Source: an uncultured Fidelibacterota bacterium
Lineage (GTDB): Bacteria; Marinisomatota; Marinisomatia; Marinisomatales; UBA1611
Direction of reading: 5' to 3'
Assembly: GCA_913043185.1 (NCBI GenBank)
Contig: CAJWMI010000016.1
Location: forward strand, 1-25,890
DNA: 25,890 bases
Shown piece by piece: positions 8,315 to 18,000 of this stretch. A program made the translations under genes and the position numbers. A model generated the notes under the pieces. That model was given only the letters and a program-made list of their open reading frames with translations, ran no database searches and was not told the origin of the DNA. Within the stretch, counting starts at the first letter, position 1. Every line of letters starts with the position of its first letter.

Positions 8315-8944
8315 TCAGCTGATTAACTGTTTAAACTCTGATAGAATCATCGATGTGGCTCCCCATACTTTCTCATTATTTAGATTAAAATATGGCATGG
8401 TCACTGGGATGCCTCTGAGGACGGTGGTTTTTTTTCTTTGATTATCATTATTTAATAATTCAGTAATCGACGCAACAATGATTTTTTCAACTTCTTCGGC
8501 AGATGCCTTTAGCTTCGGGGTTGAATTTGTCCACCCAACATAGGGATAAATTTTAAATCCTGAATAGGGTACATAGATTGTAGAAAGTTGTCCAATAAGT
8601 TCAACTGTCTCTGGCATAACTCCAATCTCTTCATTGGCCTCTCTCAAAGCAGTTTCTTCTAAAGACTCATCTTTTTCTTGAACGCCTCCAGGAAGTGAAA
8701 TTTGTCCTTTATGTGTTTCCACATTTTTTGATCTTAGTGTTAGTATAAAGTTGAACGAATCGCGCTTAGGAAATAATAAAATCAATACGGCAGAGGATAC
8801 GGGAGCTTTTGTTAAATATTCTGCGGCTTTGGGAAGCTTTGGCCCTGTCCTCATTATATCATGTGCTTTTTCACCTGGAAGTTCTGATTTTAGATTATTT
8901 TCTAATAGTCTAATAAATTGGGGTTTATTTTGTTGTATTGACAC
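8315..8944 (-). CDS. Nudix hydrolase, CoA diphosphatase (NudL/YeaB) type
   Basis: Expected to cleave the pyrophosphate of coenzyme A or its derivatives, giving 4'-phosphopantetheine and 3',5'-ADP. The Nudix box G-x5-E-x7-RE-x2-EE-x-G is intact (G87 to V109: GVQEKDE, then REANEEIGV), with Mg-binding E102, E105 and E106. Directly before it is the NuCoA-type motif, LTLRSKNVETHKGQISLPGG (68-87), which separates CoA-specific members from other Nudix enzymes. The 209-residue length is normal for the family. The ATG at 8944 is divergent from the HAD gene, 59 nt away. Substrate is inferred from the motif. Confidence 0.9.
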   Translation of the reverse strand: MSIQQNKPQFIRLLENNLKSELPGEKAHDIMRTGPKLPKAAEYLTKAPVSSAVLILLFPKRDSFNFILTLRSKNVETHKGQISLPGGVQEKDESLEETALREANEEIGVMPETVELIGQLSTIYVPYSGFKIYPYVGWTNSTPKLKASAEEVEKIIVASITELLNNDNQRKKTTVLRGIPVTMPYFNLNNEKVWGATSMILSEFKQLIS

Positions 8945-9003
8945 TACTTGTTGTATTTCTATTTATCTAATTTTGATATCAAATTTTTGGATGAAATATA
9001 TAA

Positions 9004-9642
9004 ATGAAATATAAGCATATAGTGTGGGACTGGAACGGTACACTTTTAGATGACAGGTGGTTGTGTATAGAGGCGATTAATGTTGTATTAGGATCTAGGG
9101 GTATGCCTTTGGTATCCGATAAAAATTACAGAGATGTTTTTTGTTTTCCTGTTATAGAATACTATGAAAAGTTGGGATTTGATTTTACGAAAGAGCTTTT
9201 TCCGATCCCTGGGTTTTTAGAATATTATAAAAGTCGATTTAAAGATTGTAATCTACACGAAGATGCTGAATTTGTACTTAAGAAGATTAATGAATCTGGG
9301 ATTACACAGTCGATACTCTCTGCTGGGAAACAGGATTCTTTAGTCAGTTGGGTCAATCACCATAATATAGACCATTTATTTAATCAGCTTATTGGTGTTG
9401 AGAACGAAAAAGCAGATGGTAAAATAGAATCAGGGATTAATTGGTTAAAAACTTCTCGCCTCGAGCCGGAGAATATTTTATTAGTTGGTGACACTATCCA
9501 TGATAGCGAAGTGTCCCAGGCAATGGGCGTTAAATGCCTGCTGATTGATATTGGTCACGTAAGCACGAAAAGGTTAAAAATGACTGGAGAGGAAGTGTTA
9601 ACCTCTTTGAGAGGGATACTTGAATATTTAAATATTGAGTAG
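9004..9642 (+). CDS. HAD-superfamily phosphatase-like protein with DxN motif
   Basis: A 212-residue HAD fold with a helical cap (about 18-85), resembling phosphoglycolate phosphatases. Motif I is HIVWDWNGTLLDD: nucleophile Asp9 is present, but the usual second Asp (D+2, the general acid/base) is Asn11. Motif II Ser106 (SILSAGKQ), motif III Lys140 and motif IV GDTIHDSEV (D163, D167) are in place. DWNGTLLDD variants recur in a HAD subgroup, so this is probably inherited and not a mutation. Without the acid/base Asp, ordinary phosphomonoesterase turnover may be slow or altered. The ATG at 9004 has no clear SD. A strong terminator begins 3 nt after the stop. Substrate unknown. Confidence 0.85.
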   Translation: MKYKHIVWDWNGTLLDDRWLCIEAINVVLGSRGMPLVSDKNYRDVFCFPVIEYYEKLGFDFTKELFPIPGFLEYYKSRFKDCNLHEDAEFVLKKINESGITQSILSAGKQDSLVSWVNHHNIDHLFNQLIGVENEKADGKIESGINWLKTSRLEPENILLVGDTIHDSEVSQAMGVKCLLIDIGHVSTKRLKMTGEEVLTSLRGILEYLNIE

Positions 9643-9644
9643 AT

Positions 9645-9679
9645 ATTAAAAACCCTCATATTGAATGAGGGTTTTTAAT
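9645..9679. terminator. Bidirectional intrinsic terminator
   Basis: A perfect 15-bp stem, ATTAAAAACCCTCAT (9645-9659) with ATGAGGGTTTTTAAT (9665-9679), closes on a 5-nt loop. The A-run on one side and T-run on the other make it work in both directions. It ends the HAD gene on the plus strand, 3 nt after its stop. It would also end a minus-strand transcript from the 9820-9847 promoter. Confidence 0.92.
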
Positions 9680-9725
9680 ACAAAGTAACGGCTGACCTCC
9701 TAAAAGATTCAAACCTTTAGGTGTG

Positions 9726-9773
9726 TTACACAGCTGATCCTTTGGAGGTCAGCGTTTTATTAAAATTAGACAA
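9726..9773 (-). CDS. Possible 15-aa peptide with near-perfect SD
   Basis: TTG at 9773 lies 7 nt after GGAGG of an extended SD and opens MSNFNKTLTSKGSAV, ending at TAA (9728-9726). Nothing else in the window has so strong a ribosome site, which is why I list so short a frame. It is not a classical amino-acid attenuator, because no regulatory codon run is present. The frame covers the CUGACCUCC segment that can hide its own SD, so ribosome movement could toggle the structure. It may equally be untranslated, with the SD-like segment serving another purpose. Confidence 0.35.
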   Translation of the reverse strand: MSNFNKTLTSKGSAV

Positions 9774-9775
9774 CT

Positions 9776-9790
9776 GATCACCTCCTTTCT
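9776..9790 (-). promoter_or_regulatory. Extended Shine-Dalgarno
   Basis: On the minus strand AGAAAGGAGGTGATC is complementary over its full length to a common bacterial 16S rRNA 3' tail (GATCACCTCCTTTCT). Most genes in this window have weak or no SD, so this site is exceptional here. It may drive the 15-codon frame or bind free 30S subunits. Confidence 0.6.
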
Positions 9791-9819
9791 ATATTATTAA
9801 CGAATTACACACTCTTAAT

Positions 9820-9847
9820 TTTATAATGAAAAATTGATAAACAACAA
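9820..9847 (-). promoter_or_regulatory. Predicted promoter for the minus-strand small unit
   Basis: On the minus strand TTGTTG (9847-9842) and TATAAA (9825-9820) are separated by 16 nt, a reasonable sigma-70-type match. The predicted start is near 9813, upstream of the extended SD. The rest of the 298-nt gap, about 9848-9940, is AT-rich and must also hold the promoter of the plus-strand gene at 9941, for which I see no convincing consensus. Confidence 0.45.
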
Positions 9848-9940
9848 ACCTGATTTCAATGAGATTAATTTTTTATTAATAATTATAACAGTTAAGATAT
9901 TTTATAAAATATTTAGCCATTAACTCATTAATATTATCAT

Positions 9941-10444
9941 ATGAGAAATTTAATTATTTTCACATTAATTCTTGTTTCCATAAGGTGTGGTAATGATTTA
10001 TTAAATGTTAAAGCAGTCACTGTACCTGAATTATATAATAATATCAAAGAAAACAATGTATCATCTTTAGTGCTTCTTAACATATGGTCCACATCATGCA
10101 TACCGTGTATCGAGGAGTTTCCATATATAGTGAAACTAAAAAAACGATATGGTATCGATAAATTAGATGTAGTTTTTTTAAGTACTGACTGGAAAGAAAA
10201 TACAGCTGATGTTGAAAATTTTCTTTTGAATCAAAAAGTCAGAGGACAACACTATAGAAAAATAGAAGGGAACACCCAAGAATTTATTGATGATATATGT
10301 TCTTCTTGGTCTGGAGCATTACCTTTCACAGGAATTTTTGACCAAGAATTAAATCTTGTCTCTTTTTGGCAGGGGAAAAAAGATGAAAAATATTTTATTA
10401 GTAAAATTGATTCGATATTAAAAATTAAAGGAGAATTATTATGA
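9941..10444 (+). CDS. TlpA/ResA-like exported thioredoxin-fold protein
   Basis: A 167-residue thiol-disulfide oxidoreductase with one thioredoxin domain. The N-terminal hydrophobic stretch (3-15) targets it for export. Cys16 follows it (VSIRC), but Arg at -1 makes a poor lipobox, so anchoring by lipid is uncertain. The active site is WSTSCIPC with C53 and C56, a TlpA/ResA-like Cys-x-x-Cys. Near 127 is ALPFTGIFD, corresponding to the cis-Pro loop of the fold. The stop overlaps the next gene's ATG (ATGA), so the pair is co-translated and probably works in the same periplasmic redox step. Partner and substrate are not evident. Confidence 0.8.
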   Translation: MRNLIIFTLILVSIRCGNDLLNVKAVTVPELYNNIKENNVSSLVLLNIWSTSCIPCIEEFPYIVKLKKRYGIDKLDVVFLSTDWKENTADVENFLLNQKVRGQHYRKIEGNTQEFIDDICSSWSGALPFTGIFDQELNLVSFWQGKKDEKYFISKIDSILKIKGELL

Positions 10445-11016
10445 TTAGAATATTAACATTAAGCATTATTGCGTTTACCCTTTTAATGAGCGAAGAGATC
10501 TCTATTGGTAGTAAAATTCCTGGGTCGGATTATATTTTAAAAAATATTAATGGTAACGAGTCTGAGCTTAGTACATTTAAAAAAGAAAATGGATTACTTG
10601 TGGTTTTTAGTTGTAACACGTGTCCATATGTTATTCGTTGGCAAGACAGATATAATCCCATATCGGAACTATGTTCAAAAAATGATATAGGGTTTGTTGC
10701 TGTTAACTCTAATGCGAGCCAGCATGATGGAGTGGATAGTTTTGATTCTATGAAAGAACATGCTGATAAATATAAATATATGTTTCCATATGTTTTAGAT
10801 AGTGGATCTGCTCTTGCAAAAGCCTTCGGGGCACTGGTTACGCCCCATGTATATCTTTTTGATAAAAATGGGGAATTAAGATATCGCGGGGCCATTGATG
10901 ATGGTCCAAGGAAAGTTAAACGAAATTATCTTGTAGATGCAATCAACTCTATGTCTAAGGGTAAAAGTGTAAAAATACAAACGACAAAAACCTTAGGGTG
11001 TTCTATAAAATATTGA
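10441..11016 (+). CDS. Exported thioredoxin/peroxiredoxin-like protein (PRX-like)
   Basis: A 191-residue redoxin-fold protein. A likely signal peptide covers about 1-17 (MIRILTLSIIAFTLLMS). GSKIPGSDYILKNINGN is the usual AhpC/TSA-like lead-in. The active site is FSCNTCPYV with C58 and C61, a pattern typical of the PRX-like-1 group; ALVTPHVYLFD carries the cis-Pro. The C-terminus ends in GCSIKY (C187), a third conserved cysteine in this group. The start has a good SD (AAAGGAG, 7 nt before the ATG) inside the previous gene. Whether it acts as a peroxidase or a thiol exchanger cannot be told from sequence. Confidence 0.85.
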   Translation: MIRILTLSIIAFTLLMSEEISIGSKIPGSDYILKNINGNESELSTFKKENGLLVVFSCNTCPYVIRWQDRYNPISELCSKNDIGFVAVNSNASQHDGVDSFDSMKEHADKYKYMFPYVLDSGSALAKAFGALVTPHVYLFDKNGELRYRGAIDDGPRKVKRNYLVDAINSMSKGKSVKIQTTKTLGCSIKY

Positions 11017-11023
11017 AAATAGG

Positions 11024-11047
11024 ATAATTTTTATATAATTATTTTTT
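11024..11047 (+). terminator. Weak candidate terminator after the redoxin pair
   Basis: ATAATT (11024-11029) pairs with AATTAT (11037-11042) around a 7-nt AT loop and runs into six T residues (11042-11047). The stem has no GC pair, so it is weak. It is placed correctly, 8 nt after the stop and before the opposing tRNA-Phe gene. Confidence 0.3.
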
Positions 11048-11057
11048 ATTTCTGAAG

Positions 11058-11130
11058 TGGCTCGGGCCGGAATCGAACCAGCGACACATGGATTTTCAGT
11101 CCACTGCTCTACCAACTGAGCTACCGAGCC
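11058..11130 (-). tRNA. tRNA-Phe (anticodon GAA), CCA not encoded
   Basis: On the minus strand the acceptor GGCTCGG (11130-11124) pairs with CCGAGCC (11065-11059), and the discriminator is A11058. The D-arm GCTC/GAGC is canonical. The anticodon stem GTGGA/TCCAT closes the loop CTGAAAA, giving anticodon GAA at 11097-11095. The T-arm contains GGTTCGATTCC. After the discriminator comes CTT, so CCA must be added post-transcriptionally, unlike tRNA-Thr in this window. The 250 nt from here to rdgB are AT-rich and hold no ORF or clear signal. Confidence 0.97.
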
Positions 11131-11380
11131 AACAACAGAAAATTATTATTTATAATTAATTATATAAAATATTCTAAATAATTACAGGCTATGATTAAAT
11201 GAGCGGCGAAAATTAATATATTTTATCGTCTTTTCAACTTCTCTTCTATAATGAATTAGATATTTATAACAATAAATAATGATCCTCGTCTCTATTTAGC
11301 CAATAAAACAGTTAAATATTATTATTGTAATGCTAGTTATTAACAGATAGGTTTCCTTTATTTGTCGACAATAAATACCA

Positions 11381-11983
11381 ATGGAATTAGTTAAAGATAT
11401 AGTAATTGCTACTCATAATCCTGATAAAAAAAAGGAAATTATGATCGCACTCCATGAGTTAGGGGTAAATATATTATTTCTTGATAATTTCCCAGAAATT
11501 GGTGAGATTGAGGAAACGGGTTCGACATTACTTGAGAACTCTTTAATAAAGGCTCGTACCGTTAGTGCTATAACTGGCATACCAGCTATAGCCGATGATA
11601 CTGGACTGGAGGTTGACGCTCTAAATGGAGCTCCGGGGATTTATTCAGCACGCTATGCGGGAATTAACGTCTCTTATGAGGATAATGTTAGGAAATTACT
11701 TTCCGAGATGTCCTCAATTGACATGGATTCTAGAACTGCTCGCTTTAGAACGGTTGTTAGTTTTCATTCACAAAATAAGGAACTTTGGACCGAAGGTGTT
11801 ATTGAAGGTAGTATAACCCTGGGCCCCATTGGAACAGGGGGATTTGGTTATGATCCAGTGTTCAGAGTGGAGCAAACTGGAAAAACTTTTGCAGAGATGA
11901 CGAGGCGAGAGAAAAATAAAATAAGCCACAGGGGAGTGGCGCTAGAGAAAATGTGTAAACTATTAAAAGAAAACATAGAATAG
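11381..11983 (+). CDS. rdgB: XTP/dITP diphosphatase (RdgB/HAM1)
   Basis: House-cleaning enzyme that hydrolyses dITP, XTP and other non-canonical purine triphosphates to monophosphates. All landmarks are present in 200 residues: the N-terminal IATHNPDKKKE (T11, N13, K16), the catalytic ADDTGLEVDAL (D72, D73), APGIYSARYAG (84-94), GFGYDPVF (154-161) and the purine-binding SHRGVAL (182-188). The ATG at 11381 gives the standard N-terminus; no SD is visible. It opens the long plus-strand run and lies 51 nt before sprA. Confidence 0.97.
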   Translation: MELVKDIVIATHNPDKKKEIMIALHELGVNILFLDNFPEIGEIEETGSTLLENSLIKARTVSAITGIPAIADDTGLEVDALNGAPGIYSARYAGINVSYEDNVRKLLSEMSSIDMDSRTARFRTVVSFHSQNKELWTEGVIEGSITLGPIGTGGFGYDPVFRVEQTGKTFAEMTRREKNKISHRGVALEKMCKLLKENIE

Positions 11984-12034
11984 GAAAGGATACTCTATCG
12001 AATACATTGCTATCAGTTAACTGAAAACTGAAAG

Positions 12035-15000
12035 TTGGTTATAAAACACATATACTCATTTATCTTGGGCATAATATTGCTTTTGTCCAATGCTCTATCT
12101 CCTTACCGAAACCTAATAGCGCAAGAGGTAGACTCTTTATTCTATAGCGATTTAGAATTGTATTCACAATTTCTATATCTTCCAGAATCTGATTTTGTTG
12201 TAAACCCGTTCCCGGATCATATAACAAATCTTATCCGATCTATTGATTCAACCTCCAATCCTAAGGGGATATTGAACATAAAATATGATAGCCGAGAAAC
12301 AGAGATTGTTCTCGCAAAAGATTGGAGCGCCATAACAATATATGAATATATAGATGGTAAATCTTATAGGATGCCTTTCAGTTCAAGCGTAGAGTGGTAT
12401 CTAAAAAAATATAACGAAAGAAAAAGTTATCTAAAGCTAATTGAAATAATGCAAAAAGATTCAAAAGATGGTTCTAGTAAACGAAAAGGTCAAATGATGG
12501 AAGTGGTGGGCGTGGATCTTGGCAATCTAGGACGTGCTTCTCTTAGTCTAAATGGGAACGTAACAATAACAGGGAACATGATATTTCAAGATCAAGAATT
12601 AGTCAGGTCATCACTTAGTCAAACACAGAATACACACTTAGAGTTTGATCAGAAACAGCATCTTAACATTCAGGGCAAGATTGGAGACAGGATAACGGTA
12701 AGTATGGATCAGGATTCTGAGAGGCAGTTTGACTGGGAGAATAACATACGGATTGCCTATGATGGCTTAGAAGATGATATTGTTCAAAAGATCGAAGCTG
12801 GGAATATTTCACTATCACTCCCCGCTACAAAGTATGTTACGTTTTCAGGTAAAAACCAGGGACTATTTGGGATTAAATCTATATCTAAACTAGGACCTAT
12901 AGACATTACGACTATCGCTTCAATTGAAAAAGCAAAGAAGGAGCAGGAGGAGTATAAGGGAGGCGCTCAGTCGAATACACAGCAGATTCGTGATGTGGAC
13001 TGGCTCAAAAACAGATACTTTTTTATTCACCCTTGGTTTAGAAATGGGGTTGACACAGCCGTTGTCCATGATCTTGTGATTCAACAGGTAAATATTCCGT
13101 CTTTTTATCCACTGCGTAATGGTTTACACTATATTGGTAATCTTGTGGTAAAGAATTTTGAGCTATATAAATCAATCAATACCAATGAAGCTGGAGCAGT
13201 CACAGGAACGGCATATATAAACCCTCTAAATCCGCTAGACTCAGCATATATTGATGATAATGAGACAGGGAATTTTATTAGACTAGAGGCAGGAACAAAC
13301 TACGTACTTAGTGCAGACCTAGGTTATATACGATTAAGAGATATGGTAATGAATGAGATCCTTGGCTGTTCTTTTGTTTTAGAGGATCGTAATACAGGAG
13401 ACACGGTGCTTGTCGTTGGCGCTCCTGCAGACTCCGCAGGGACAAATCTATCGTTGATGATGCTCAAGCCTCGTAACAGCCACCCAAATCATCCTAGTTG
13501 GCCGCTTATGTTCAAAAATGTATACTATCTTGGAACCACACAGATTAATCAAGAAGGGTTTGAGGTTAAGATAATTAACAAACGTTCTACACCTGAGAGT
13601 GACCGTGACAGAGCAACTAGCTTACCATATATTACATTATTTGGCCTCGATAGCCTTGATGAAAACGGAGTCCGACAGTATGATGAAATAATTGATACCC
13701 AGTCAGGAAACATATTAAACATGCTTAATGGAGAGCTGATTATTCCATCTTTACATCCATTTGCACTTTCAGACTCATTACAAGGGGGGAATACGGCAGA
13801 AGAGTTAATAGGTCAGCTGGGCTCAGGACTTATGTATACTTCTTCGGTCAATTCAGAGGTTAACGGTGATAATAGATTTGTGATTGAGACCAAGTATAGT
13901 AATCAAAGTTCTACAATCAATCTAGGGTTTATGTTGGTAGAGGGCAGTGAAGAGGTGATTCAAAATAATATTGTTTTAAAGCGAGGCGTCGACTACCAGA
14001 TTGATTATTTTACTGGTACAATAGTTCTTATGGGTAGCGCGGCCGAAGATCCTAATGCAGATTTAAAGGTTCGTTATGACAGGCATGAGATAGTGTCTTT
14101 TGATAAAAAAACAATCTTTGGAACCCGTGCACAGATGGATCTAGGAGAGAAATCATTTATTGGTGCCACGGCTCTTTATTATAATCAGTCAATAATGAAC
14201 CAGAAAATAGAAGTTGGTTATGAGCCAACCCGTAACTTTATTTGGGATCTGAATGGACGGTATGAGTGGGAAATGGATGGTGTTACAAGATTTTTAGATA
14301 GGCTTCCTGTGATTGAAACAGATAAAATGACTAGTGTATCGGTCGAGGGTGAGATTGCGCAGGTTCTGCCTAATCCTAATTCGATAAATAATGCTTCCAC
14401 TGGTGATCCTAACGGAGTAGCATTTATTGATGATTTTGAAGGCTCAAAACGTACAACTTCTCCATCTATCCAGCGCCGTTTTTGGAAAGAATCTTCGACC
14501 CCATATTATTATGATGAAGATTTGGGAATATTTTCTGGAACCTTTTCTCAACTTAATCGAGGTGAGCTCTTTTGGTATAATCCATATATACCAGTTCGAA
14601 CTAGAGAGATTTGGCCAAATCAGTCAACCTCTGTACAAGCTGGAAATGAAACCACAGATGTTCTTGTTCTTAGACATCGTAAGAGGGCTCATCAAAAAAA
14701 TGTAAAAAATGATTCAACGTGGGTTGGAGTTACCACGTCGCTCTATTCTGGAGATTATGACCAAACTCAGAGTAAGTTCTTTGAAATTTGGCTCAAGGGA
14801 ACCAGGGGAAAATTAACTATAGATTTAGGTAAAATAAGTGAAGACTGGGACGGTAATAATGTGTTAAACACGGAAGATATCCCAGAAGCGGGCCTTACAC
14901 TTGGTAATGGATTTTTAGAGGATCCAGAAGATACGGGATTAGATGGTTGCTTTGATGAGTTCGAAGATGGTTGGGGGGGCTGTCTTGAGCAGAATTCTTA

Positions 15001-18000
15001 CCAATATTATATCGACCAGGGTGAGACAGAGTTGATTAATACAGAAAGCGATGTTGACCCTAATGATCCTAATGGAGATAATTGGAACTATGACCAAGGT
15101 AGCCAAGATTATTCTAAGGCGAACGGTACTGAGGGCAATGGAACTGGTTCAAAGATCCAGGAAGGTGGAAAATATCCAGACACTGAGGATCTAGACAGAT
15201 CTGGATTTTTGGATAAGGTCAATGACTATTTCTCTGCAAGTTTTCATCTTACGGACACCACATATTTAGCAGGAGAAACGGAAAAAAATGGCATCCAAAC
15301 AGGCTGGAAACTATATAGAATACCTTTGACTGATTTTAATAATGTAAGCTCGACTGAGTGGAATGAAATAAGATATATAAGATTAGCTGTATCCGATTTA
15401 GATTCTACATTTTCAACACTTCAGATAGCAAAAATTGAGATTGTTGGTAACGAGTGGCAAGAGTTAGGGATATATTCACCGCCTTATGAAAGTAGTCGTA
15501 ATCTTTCGCCAGTGCTAAAAAAGGAAAATTTAATTGTTGATCCTAAAAGAGAGATAGAGACAGCTGATAAAAATATACCATCGTTTCAGATTGCCGTAAT
15601 TAATACTGAAGATAATTCAGACTATCAGCCCCCAGATGGAGTAAAGGGTGAGTATGATAGGATAAACCAAATAAGGTCAAAAGAACAGTCTTTGGTAATG
15701 CAGTTTAATAATTTACCTCCTTATCACTCTGGATCGGCACAGAAGACATTATACACACTGAATGATGATCAAAAAAGAAGTTTCATGACATATGATCTAA
15801 TGAAAATGTATGTATTTGGTAAAAGTCCATGGGTAACATATTTGAACACAGACGTTGAAATCTTTCTCAGGTTTGGACTCGGAGATGATTATTATGAGAT
15901 TACCCAGCCTGTATACAGCGGATGGGATGAGGACAAAGGCAGGAATAGTATTGAGCTTGAACTGGACTGGTTGGCAGAGCTAAAACTGAAAGACTCGATC
16001 TCTGTAAAACGATTCAAAGAAACGGATATTTTTGTGGACTCTGCTGATGTAAAAAGATATATATATACCGATGACGAGGGAAGAAAAACAGGTAAACAAG
16101 TATATATCAAGGGCAAGCCAGCTCTCAACAGGATCCAATATTTTATTATGGGAGTAACAAATACTTCCGATAAAATTATCAGTGGTGAGGTCTGGGTAGA
16201 TGAGCTCCGACTGAGCGGTGTAAAAAAAGATCGTGGTGTTGCTATGCGAGTACAGTCAACGCTGAAACTTGCAGACTTAGGTACAGCTAATTTTACCTAT
16301 AGCAGGCAGGACGCAGACTTTCATCGTTTGCAAGAGAGACTATCAAAGGGAACAAGTACATCAGAAAATTTTAATATATCTGGAAGAATTGATATACATC
16401 GATTGTTACCAAGGTCATGGGGGTTTAGTCTACCAGTTAACGCTTCAATTAGCAGAGCCACCAATACCCCAAAATATTTTCCTGGTGAGGATATTTTGGT
16501 AGATAAAGTTGCGCCTCCTGATACAATTATTTCTCAGAGTGAGTCGATTAGCTTTAGTACATCTTTATCCAAAACTTCAAAATCCGATAATAAACTAATA
16601 AAGTATACGATTGACAATATAAAAACTAATTTTAGTGCATCACAGTCTAGATCATCTGATATCACATATACTCAAAAATGGTCAGAATCTTATTCAGGAA
16701 AAATAAGCTATAATTTCCCTTTTGGAAGGGATAACTACATAAGTCCATTAAAGTGGACCAAAGAAATTCCTGTCATCGGGTCTTTAAGTGATTGGCAACT
16801 TTATTATACGCCATCAGCGTTTAACACAGCACTAAATTTTACAGAGAAACTTTCATGGAATGAGACCAGGTCATCAATAAGGTCTCCTGATAGTTATAAC
16901 TTTGGGCTCAGTAGAAATATGAACCTAGATTACAAATTTACAAATAGCCTGTCTACTAAATATGCTTGGGCCGGGCAGAGTAAGTTAAACGATTATCGAG
17001 GATATGCTTGGATGGCGTTGAAGAATCTAGACCCAGGACTTGTTACAAATGTGACTGAGACAATGAACACAACATATAGCCCACAATTTTTTAAGTGGCT
17101 AAAGCCAAACATGAGCTATAGTGCTAGCTACCGCTGGACAGATGACCTATCAAGAGAGGGACAAAATATTAGTTCTAATCTTAGGTTTAGCTCAAGTTTT
17201 ACCCTCACTCCTGTACAGATCGTGGAATTATTATATAAGCCACCTTCAAGCAATACAAGAAACACAGGTCGAACTAGAAACAGTAGATCTAGGACAAGGG
17301 GAAAATCGGATGCTAATAATACAAAAAATAAAAAAGAGACGAAGGAAATAAAATCTCTAACATTTATTCATGGACTCATCGACAAGATAAATCCAATATC
17401 ATTAAGCTATACAGAGACGCTTAACAGATCAGCCAATCAAGTGATTGGTGATGTCCCTGCTGGCTATAAATTTGGTTGGATTCCAGAACATGGCCTTCAG
17501 CAATCGGAAGAAGTTGGCACTAATCTTGGTAGCTGGGACCACAAAAGAGATGGCTCGCTTCGTTCTGGATTAAAACTATCAAGGTTAGTTACAATAAATT
17601 TTAATTTCTCTCAAAATTTTTCTAGTGTAGTCAGTGGTACGGGAGTTGAGCAGAGGACTATGACCAGAGATTATATTACATTTGATGAACTCTTTAAAGA
17701 GGGGACACCTTTCCCTGGATGGAGTTTTAGAGTTAGTGGCGTTGAGAAATGGCCGATTATTAAGTGGGTCGCAAAGAGCGCTTCACTTGATCATAGCTAC
17801 GCTGGCAAAGAAACAAGGTCCTGGCAGTTTGAGGATGTGACACCAGAAGATATGGGCTTTTTTGACTTAGGAAGTTTTGTAAAAGATTATAAAGACTATG
17901 AGCGCTCTTCTAGAATAAATATGAATTACTCGCCACTGCTAGGTTTAAACATGAGCCTGAAAAAAAATATTTCCCTCACATTCAGACACAACAGAAACCT

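Larger units (their letters stand above)
9645..9813 (-). ncRNA. Candidate structured small RNA / leader-like unit
   Basis: Read on the minus strand, this approximately 169-nt stretch has all parts of an independent transcript: a promoter upstream, an extended SD (9790-9776), a 15-codon frame (9773-9726), paired elements and a terminator (9679-9645). GCUGACCUCC (9753-9744) pairs perfectly with GGAGGUCAGC (9700-9691). The same CUGACCUCC can instead pair with GGAGG plus UCAG of the first SD (9785-9774, 3-nt bulge). The two pairings exclude each other. A smaller hairpin UGUG-UAA-CACA carries the frame's stop codon in its loop. I match it to no RNA family I know. No gene follows on this strand before the terminator, so it is not an ordinary leader of a downstream operon. 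Transcript ends are predicted. Confidence 0.55.

Noticed and set aside
8938..8966. TTGACA before the HAD gene as a -35 box
   Set aside because: No acceptable -10 hexamer lies 16-18 nt downstream, and it overlaps the nudL-type start codon.
9691..9760. Plus-strand terminator GCTGACCTCC...GGAGGTCAGC followed by GTTTTATT
   Set aside because: The loop is 43 nt and a much better terminator lies just upstream at 9645-9679. The pairing is better explained by the minus-strand unit.
9776..9791. Plus-strand GATCACCTCCTTTCTA, identical to a common 16S rRNA 3' end
   Set aside because: Sequence 5' of it does not resemble 16S rRNA and no rRNA operon follows. Its minus-strand reading as an SD next to a frame explains it better than a decayed rRNA fragment.
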